A DNA stretch of 64,000 nt from Perca fluviatilis (Eukaryota > Chordata > Actinopteri > Perciformes > Percidae), in NCBI RefSeq assembly GCF_010015445.1, contig NC_053133.1:930001-994000 (forward strand). The letters are read 5' to 3'. The notes beneath the pieces were generated by a model that had not been told where the DNA came from, ran no database searches, and worked only from the letters and a program-made list of their open reading frames with translations. Made by a program: the position numbers and the translations under genes. This document shows positions 56,790 to 64,000 of this stretch, one piece after another (position 1 is the stretch's first letter; every line of letters starts with the position of its first letter).

Positions 56790-58589
56790 AGACCAGCAGG
56801 CCAGGTGAACATGCTCTCACTGATGACCTCCACTCTACTTGACTTCATCCTGAAACAAAATAGTTGGAACCAAATTTATTTGGTTATTAATTATGCTAAT
56901 TTTACTTCTGCAACTGTTGTGTTGGTAGTCTTTTGTCACTTTGATAACATACACATATACATGTTCTGTATATGCTTTCTTGCCACTTTATTTGGTCTAC
57001 CTAAACAGGTATATTTGTGAGGAAGGGAATCCCTTGTTGTACGAGGTTGAAGATGGGCATAGCTTTCACTGCTAAGGTGTTTAGCAGCAGGGAGAATATA
57101 CAGTAGATTCTATATATTGTGTCGCAGCAGAGCAGAAATCAGCGTTAGAAGTTTGAATGAATAACTACACAGAACAGAGCTCATCCTCCAGACTCCCTGG
57201 GTGTTGTGTTTGTATTTGTACCCAGTGGAGTGAGTTTTATCAGCAGCTCTGCTGAGCCTCAGCAGGCTGATTATCTCTACTCTAAACAAAGCCCACACTT
57301 GGTTCTTCTGTCCTACAAAAAACCACCATATATAACAATACTCTAACACTTTGCAATATTCAAACACTTTTGTCACTGTTCTAAAGGAACTGTGTGTTAA
57401 AAAGAAAGATACAGAGGTTTTTATTTTGTACTTGCTGTATATAAATAATCACAAATTGGCTGTGAATATTCATGGATACATCCTTATGTTTTGATCACCT
57501 TTTCTTTAATGCTACCATCAAGTCAAAAATGTCCACTTCTACACTATTTCTGTAATAGTTAATGTAAGCATCTTACAAATAAGTGTCACAATCTGTCTGT
57601 CTGTCCATCCTCTCCAGCCATAATTCCTATTCCTCAGGCCCCTTTGTTGCCATTTTCCATCCATCCACACCTTCTGACAGTTCCTCCTTTCCCTATAACT
57701 TGACTGTCCCAACCATATACTCAAGTGTTTCTACCGACTAAACCTATTTGAGTCGTGACTCACTCTGATCTTTAACCCGACTCTTTAAATTAAGTCACGA
57801 GTCTCTAGTATCATTAACTCAGATCAGTTGAGTCCTACTACAATTCAATCTAAAATGATAACAGCGCCACACACAAACCTCTTGCAATGTTAGCTACTAC
57901 TAGTCCTAGCCATCTTAGCTGCCAAAAGCTTTATAACTTATAATTTTGTAGGCAACAACAACTCCACAAGTCAACTCAAGCGCCTGAGTGAGCAGAGAGA
58001 CAGTCCGAGATTAGGAACTTCCCGCAGAGACGGAAACATTGCAAGCTCGGTAGACCATGGGACTCATGAGCTCTTGAGTCCTTGAGTCAGTTGAATCAGC
58101 TGGCTACGTTGTCATGAGTGGATCTGTAGCAGACGAGCGAGTATAGTTTCTCCTCTGGTCAGGTTGAAAAGCTAATCCACAAAAAAAGCCATTCTTTCAC
58201 TTCTGAAATAACATGCTTATAGGTTATAGGTTTGGTTTAATAATGTAGCATATCAAAATTAGGTTGATCGATTTAAAAAAAAAATTCTATGTCTACATTG
58301 AAAGCCTATATATCAGATCTGAAATAGTGAGTCTGCACCGAGTGAATCCACAGAACTTTCTACTATGTTATTGGTTAGAGACAATGGGCTAGGACTGAGT
58401 TTCCTTGGCGATTTAGCAATACTGACTTTAGTGAGTGACTCAGAATAACCCGAATCCTTAAAAGGAATCAAGTTTTGCCAGGCCTACTACTAACCTCCTC
58501 AGCCCTGCAGTACAGAGCATGGGCAAAACCTGCCTTTTTCCCCGGCCCCCCTGCCAAATCTCGCCAAGTCTTTATAGTCTGCATTAATG
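56790..58589. other. No recognised gene
   Basis: Mostly AT-rich. 57720-58450 contains scattered 'gagtcgtgactca'- and 'cttgagtccttgagtcag'-type motifs that suggest a decayed DNA element, but borders are not visible. Confidence 0.4.
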
Positions 58590-58805
58590 GCTAAAAACAT
58601 GTTGCACCTAAATCATGGTTGCAACTGTTGCCATGGTCCTGCTCCGTGCCCGGCTATGCCCTGCTACACCCTGCTACGCTCTGCAGTGCCCTGCTGCGTC
58701 CTGCTATGCCCTGTAACGCCCTGCAGTGCCCTGCTACGCCACAAATTACTACAACTACCATTTGTCGAGGTTTCTCCCCTAAGAGGAAGTTTTCGAATCA
58801 CAGAC
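58590..58805 (+). pseudogene. LINE 3' UTR fragment with minisatellite
   Basis: 'cacctaaatcatggttgcaa' followed by CTGCTAYGCC units (58645-58740) and 'gaggtttctcccctaagagg' match 44170-44500 of the LINE at 42615-44668. No coding part is present. Confidence 0.8.
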
Positions 58806-58939
58806 TTCTGGTGATCAGCGCAATGGAGTAGGCACATTTTCCCTCGCTCCCATCTTTTTCATCTCTAACCTTCTTTACAGTCCAGCCAAAGCACTGCTTC
58901 TAGCCACTTATACCTAACTATATTCGGCAGCATTTCGCC

Positions 58940-60770
58940 ATGTCGAGAGGGTGTCCAACAAGTCGAAGAAAGAGGACCAGAAAAGGGGTGACTCGATGTT
59001 GAGTGCCGCGATAGCCATGCTAACGGCTATGCTAGCCAAGCACAAGACCTCGCTCTTGACTGAATTCAACAAAAACAAACAATATAACCGAAACATAACC
59101 AAAACAACATAAGGATAGTTGGCCTCCCCGAAAACATTGAAGGTGCTCAGCCGACAGTTTTTTTTTTCTCAACTTCTAGTTGAGGTCTTGGCGAACATAT
59201 ACTGGACTCAGCCCCGGAGCTGGAGCGAGCTAATCGCACGCTAGCTCCAAAACCAGGCCCCGGCGAGAAGCCTAAGGCTGTCCTGATGCGTGTCCACAAA
59301 TTTCAGATCCGTGAGTTTGTTGTGCGTTATTTTTATATTTTTGAACATACAGAACATACAAACACAATTCAACAAAATCAGAAACCCTCTCCCACCCCCC
59401 ACCCTCTGCGATCTCGAGGAAAACAAAAACAAACAAATAAGCAAAAACAAAAACAAAGATCACCCCTTGCCTAGTCTCCCTCCTCTACTTGTTGTGATGC
59501 TGAGGTCATTAGGACTGATATTTGTGCTCCTGCGTTTCTCCATAGATCTATAGTCAATGATTTGGCTTTTTTAATCCTTGCTGTAGAGAGCTCCAGCATA
59601 ACTATATCCAGAAAATACGCCAACCACTGTTTTATACAAAGCGTGTGGGAGCCAGCGCTGAGCTATCATTTTCTTGGTCGCAGTTGATCCGGCTAGCCAA
59701 ATTTTCTTCTGTCTCCCAAGTAGGTGTAATTTAGAGTCATCATTAAGTAACAAAACAATCAGGTCAGTAGGAAGTCCACATCCTATCACATCAGATATTA
59801 TTGATGTTGTTTTATTCCAAAACTCATGCACCTGTTCACACTCCCAGACTATGTGCAGGAACGTTCCAGTTTGTTCAGTTTGGTAGAACGTACAATAGGG
59901 AGTAGGAATGACTTTAGAGACGTATCTCTTCTGAGGTGTCCAATATGTCCTATGACATATGTTGAAGTGGATCTCCTGGTAATTTGGGTTTTGGGAACAG
60001 TGGGAAATATTGTCCCAAACTGTGTCGCAATTAATTACGCTCTCGCTCTTATTTCTTTACTGTTGGGAGTTCTCCTATGGATACTTGCATCAGTTTAGCA
60101 TAAATCCTGGACACTAATCCTCTCACAGGAGAATCAACAAGCCATTTAATGATTGGGTGAGTCTCGAGACTGTTTCCCCATGGTACTCCATAACATTTTA
60201 GGGCTGATCTTAAGCGAAGATTAAGGAAGAAGGATGTCCTAGGGACCTCAAAGCTAACTCTCAGGTCTTCAAAACTTACCATACCTTCATCATTGAATAA
60301 CTGGTCTAGAGTATAAATATCTCTGTCACTCCACTGCTTATAAACAAAAGGTTTGATACCAGACATTAAGTGTATGTTGTGCCAAATTGGGGTGTTCAAA
60401 TGCCACTTATTGGTGTAGCGTAGTTGCTCCTCCACCTGTTTAAAATTGGTCACTGTGTTCGTGATAATAGGGCCATAGGCTAGCATACACGTTTTTGGAC
60501 ACAAACCTGTGAAGGCAAGGTCTTACAGTCTTAGACTTCCAGTGAGGTCAGATCCACATCTTTGAGGATTACTCTCCCAAAATAGTCGAGCAACGTGAAG
60601 TGACGGGGATGTGATGAAATAGCTATACAACGTGGGCCTCAGGCCCGCCCTGTACTACCCGGCGAAGTTGTTTATTACGACCGGAGAAGGACTGAGGCGT
60701 TGGCTCATTTCCTCAGGACTCAGGACTTCATCTCTTCTCAGCGCCAACGCAGTTCAGGACCCACTGAGGA
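58940..60770 (+). pseudogene. L1/Tx1-clade ORF1, split by an inverted L1 end
   Basis: From the ATG at 58940 (MSRGCPTSRRKRTRKG), with several frame changes, the plus strand gives NNIRIVGLPENIEGAQPT, HILDSAPELERANRTLAPKP and VLMRVHKFQIRE (about 59310), the RRM-like core of an L1-type ORF1. Coding resumes at about 60550 with QIHIFEDYSPKIVEQR and continues with LRPALYYPAKLFITTGEGLR near 60630-60700, its C-terminal domain. ORF1 proteins bind LINE RNA as trimers. The intervening 1.2 kb is another element on the opposite strand. Confidence 0.8.
59325..60530 (-). pseudogene. L1/Tx1-clade ORF2 C-terminal end
   Basis: Minus strand from 60504: GPIITNTVTNFKQVEEQLRY, TPIWHNIHLMSGIKPFVYKQW, YTLDQLFNDEGMVSFEDLR; then in other frames KRYVSKVIPTPYCTFYQTEQ, GTFLHIVWECEQVHEFWNK and DDSKLHLLGRQKKIWLAGST. 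The C-x2-C-like and H-x-x-W-x-C knuckle region and LLLNDDS block are typical of Tx1-type ORF2 C-termini. A 3' UTR follows to an A-rich end (minus strand 'caaaaatataaaaataa') near 59325. 5' truncated and frameshifted. Confidence 0.85.
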
Positions 60771-62632
60771 TTGATCTTGACTGACAATGTAGCGGCTACG
60801 GTAAAAGTGCTCGAATAGCTGGTTTTTGCTAACCCTATGCCCATACGACAGGCTAACATAGCTTGATGGCTCTCGGCAACAGGCCACTGTTAGCACCCGG
60901 CCTGCCAGGACATGCTAGCCCCCTGATTCGCTATGTACTGATCTGGTAAGACCACTCCAAGATTTGTAGCTGCATGCTGCTAATTTACCTCAAGCTTTTC
61001 CTATGGCTGTTTCTGTATTCACGTTCTATACTTTAAAGACTTTACTTGCCTTAGCTGACGTTGCTGGCGTTCAGCTGGCATATTTAAATTATGGGGTTCT
61101 TTTTTGTTTAAAAAAATAAAAAAGAATATATGTTCCTGTTGGCACACAGCTTCTGTGTCAAACAAATATATTTATTGAATAATAAATTCAAATGATTAGA
61201 CGTTGTCGAGTTCTGATGCCCTCCCTCTGTCTCTCCCTAAACAATACATATTAATCATGCCTGCAGCACAATGCCAAAAAAGATTCAGAAAAGGAACCAG
61301 GAAACAGCCAAGAGTAGGAAAATGCCAGATGCATCGTTGAAACCAGGTAGCAGAAGCACACAAGAGAGAAAACGTTACTCAGATGAGTGTTATAAGAAGT
61401 GCCCTTTTTTCACCCCCCCTCCCCAAAAAATTAAATAATGTCTGTGCACGTCCCTGCTGCCATGCATTAAAAAAATTTAATAGTAATGTAATAACTTTTT
61501 TACCATTATGAAATCTTACTTCTGCTCTGTGTTGTGAACACCCAACCAGACAAGCTAACTAGCTAACTAACTAGTTAAATAGAAGTTTATATAATTTGTT
61601 TGAAAAACAAAAGACTACATCTGAAAGCAATAAAGATGCAGAAGTTATTTAACGAAACACTTCAAATCAATCCTCAAAACTTTTCTTTTGAACTAATGTC
61701 AGCATTGACACAGTCATAAAGGTAATGAATAAAGGAAGACATATATACTTTTCGCAAGGCAACACAAGTAGTCATGATATTTTAAAGCAACGCAGTTACT
61801 GAAACAAGGTGGTTTATTGTGGAGTTTGTAATTGATTAAGTAGATTGAGGTTGATTGATGGTGCCCCTTGATCTGTTGGAAAAATACACACTACATTTTG
61901 TATCCTAAGTGTGAATTTATATATTTGTGTCACTCTTTTGGGTATTCTATACAAGTGAGTTGGCCAGGTTGCAGTGTTGATTAATTTACTTCTGCTGAAA
62001 CAATCTAAATGTAAATTGGACCTCTCTATCTGTGCCTCCCAGACTATAATGAGAAGAGAATTTAAATGACCTGGTTGCTTTTCTCCATCCTGACGCCAAA
62101 GTTTAAATTTACAGAGAAACGACTAAACCAAAAGAAATGATGTATAGGAAAAGGGAAAAACTTATCAGGCTTTGCTGAAGACCTATACAATATATAAAGC
62201 TCTGTCAGGTGGTACAGTACATAGTAAGTATTTGGCAATGGTTTGAGTAGAACGTTTGGGTCAGCTGTTTCAAAATCAAATACTACCATGAAATTTTCTG
62301 AGAAAAGTCATGGCATGAAACCTTTCCAGTTTTGGTTCTCCCAAAGATTTCTTCTTGCACCATCTCTTTATTATCTGTATACTCTTACATCATCTAAGTG
62401 AATGGAGCGATTGTTATGTATATCCTTGTGTGTCTCATTTAACCTTTAGAACATTGTGAACTGAACCCTGCTTAATGTCAATTTGTTGTCCGAGATCTTG
62501 CCATTGCTTCCACAATCAATTCACAGAGGTCAAGCCAGTAGATGATGAGAGTCGAACCCCAAAACAATCATAATCAGATTGTTTCACAACAGCCTACTAT
62601 TGGTAAGTTCCCAGGTATTATCTATAACACTA
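60771..62632. other. No recognised gene
   Basis: The first 300 bp may be inter-ORF or leader sequence of the L1-like element. A short frame starting at 61272 (MPKKIQKRNQETAKSRK) with a donor-like 'gtagca' after it could be an exon but nothing supports it further. The rest is AT-rich. Confidence 0.4.
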
Positions 62633-64000
62633 ATGTAGCTCAGCGTAAATTCTGTTAGGGAGATTTCATTAAAGTTAACACTCTTCTCTTAAACTGATCA
62701 GCTGGTTTGTGGGAATTACGTTCATGTAAACCAATCAGAATCGGGCACCTATGTTCAAGCCAATCACAGCATGACAACCATGTTTTAAATCTGTTCTCTC
62801 TCCTGCTTCTGTCAGTTGTCTTTTCAGACGAGAGTGCGACCTGCCTCCTCCCCTTCCACAGCACTGAGACGGCTCTTGTTAAAGTCTTTAATGACATCCA
62901 CTTAAACACAGATAGTGGCAAAATTTCAGTCTTAGTATTACTTGATCTCAGTGCTGCATTTGATACGGTAGACCATGACATATTGCTTGACCGATTGGAA
63001 AACTGGGTTGGTCTTTCTGGCTCAGTACTAAAGTGGTTTGAATCCTATTTAAAGAATAGGGACTACTTTGTGTCTATAGGTAATTATACATCTGAGCATA
63101 CAAATATGACGTGCGGAGTTCCCCAAGGCTCAGTTCTGGGGCCTCTTCTGTTCAACATCTACATGCTTCCACTGGCTCAGATTATGGAAAACAACAAAAT
63201 AAGTTACCATAGTTATGCGGATGACACCCAAATTTACATAACCTTATCACCAGGGAACTATAGCCCAATACAACAATTAAATATGTGCATTGAACAGATT
63301 AATGACTGGATGTGCCAGAACTTTCTTAAATTAAATGAAGAAAAAACGGAGGTGGTTGTTTTTGGAGCAAAAGAGGAACGATTGAAAGTCAGCACTCAGC
63401 TTCAAACGACAATGTTAAAAACAACAGACAAAGCCAGAAATCTTGGTGTAGTCATGGACTCAGACCTGAATTTTAAAAGCCACATTAACATAATTAAAAA
63501 ATCAGCCTATTATCACCTTAAAAATATATCAAGGGTTAAAGGACTTATGTCTCAGCAGGATCTGGAAAAACTTGTCCATGCTTTTATCTTCAGTAGACTT
63601 GACTACTGTAACGGAGTCTTTACAGGTCTTCCCAAAAACTCAATCAGACAGCTGCAGCTGATTCAGAACGCTGCTGCTCGAGTCCTCACTAAGACCAAGA
63701 AAGTGGATCACATCACTCCAGTACTGAAGTCTCTACACTGGCTTCCAGTGCCTCAAAGAATTGATTTCAAAATACTTTTACTGGTTTATAAATCACTAAA
63801 CGGTTTTAGGGCCAAAAGTAACATTTCTGTTCTGCTAACTACGTAGCCCCCCAGACCTCTAAGGTCGTCTGGGACAGGTCTACTTGTTGTACCCAGAGTC
63901 AGAACTAAACAGGGGGAAGCAGCGTTCAGTTTTTATGCTCCACATATCTGGAACAAACTCCCAGAAACCTGCAGGTCCGCTGCAACTCTCAGTTCTTTTA
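62633..64000 (+). mobile_element. LINE-2-like element joined to module C, truncated by window
   Basis: 62633-62839 is a diverged copy of module C (see 20798-21260), and a few bases beyond it ('gcctcctccccttccac') are also shared with module B at 21041-21066. At about 62857 the sequence passes into a LINE-2 reverse transcriptase. The element runs past the window end. Confidence 0.75.
62707..64000 (+). CDS. LINE-2-like reverse transcriptase, 3' partial, one internal stop
   Basis: A 379-codon frame from 62707 to the stop at 63844-63846. Residues 1-50 come from module C; residue 51 on is LINE-2-type: HSTETALVKV, then VLVLLDLSAAFDTVDHDILL (residues 75-94, palm motif A with catalytic Asp), GVPQGSVLGPLLF (137-149, motif B), YADDTQIY (170-177, motif C), LNEEKTEVV, LGVVMDSDLNF, VHAFIFSRLDYCNG and LHWLPVPQRIDFKILL. 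Beyond the TAG the same frame goes on with PPRPLRSSGTGLLVVPRV and APHIWNKLPE to the window edge, so a single nonsense change separates it from a longer frame. It lacks the endonuclease, so it is a 5' deleted or chimeric copy. The most intact coding sequence in the window. Confidence 0.9.

Noticed and set aside
61272..61350. Possible first exon (MPKKIQKRNQETAKSRK) with donor 'gtagca'
   Set aside because: Too short, no partner exon and no family recognised.

Overview
The window looks like a transposon-packed, largely non-coding stretch of a ray-finned fish genome, most likely a percomorph. That placement is inference from the repeat types: two tRNA-derived SINE families with readable A and B boxes, LINE-2-like and L1/Tx1-like LINEs, many hAT elements and their short derivatives, Tc1, PIF/Harbinger and TTAA-flanked elements. 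I see no intact host gene, rRNA or CRISPR array. Every coding region that can be recognised belongs to, or resembles, a mobile element, and nearly all are broken.

Layout. 1-7560: a mosaic of one foldback-type repeat, split by two hAT elements with clear 8-bp target duplications (1216-2745, 3698-6080); the second carries a TTAA-flanked element. 7860-10480: a 60-bp minisatellite, then a minus-strand hAT transposase relic of the GTF2IRD2-like kind, interrupted by a short element carrying a Myb/SANT-like exon. 10814-17003: a decayed Ulp1-type protease gene followed in the same direction by a decayed gene of a large uncharacterised family (I believe DUF7869-type); a Tc1 copy and another Myb/SANT element sit inside. 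17571-20706: short DNA elements and two hAT BED-finger remnants. 20798-26794: two minus-strand composite units sharing the same 5' and 3' modules, a 30-bp minisatellite array and a 1.3-kb foldback inserted in it. 26795-33240: AT-rich sequence, a TTAA element nested in its own family, a palindrome and a SINE. 33245-44668: a ZMYM-like hAT relic reduced to its two ends, LINE fragments in both orientations, SINEs and a LINE with a large internal deletion. 44930-48590: a LINE reading frame split by a 1.5-kb element with an 8-bp duplication, TTAGGG-like repeats and a SWIM-finger exon; then further LINE ends and a Gypsy-like remnant. 48592-50560: a Harbinger fragment and an ORF with internal repeats. 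51074-53829: a large foldback with TTAA ends and two younger insertions in one arm. 54271-56150: a further hAT relic. 58590-60770: a LINE tail and an L1/Tx1 ORF1 interrupted by an inverted L1/Tx1 ORF2 end. 62633-64000: a LINE-2-like reverse transcriptase ORF fused to the 5' module seen at 21 and 26 kb, running off the window.

The genes do not form a pathway. What they record is successive insertion: several old reading frames resume on the far side of younger elements, which gives relative ages without external data. The best candidates for something undescribed are the foldback at 51074-53829, the TTAGGG-containing family (18787-18985 and 45023-46513), the modular units at 20.8-26.8 and 62.6 kb, and the Ulp1 plus DUF7869-like pair.
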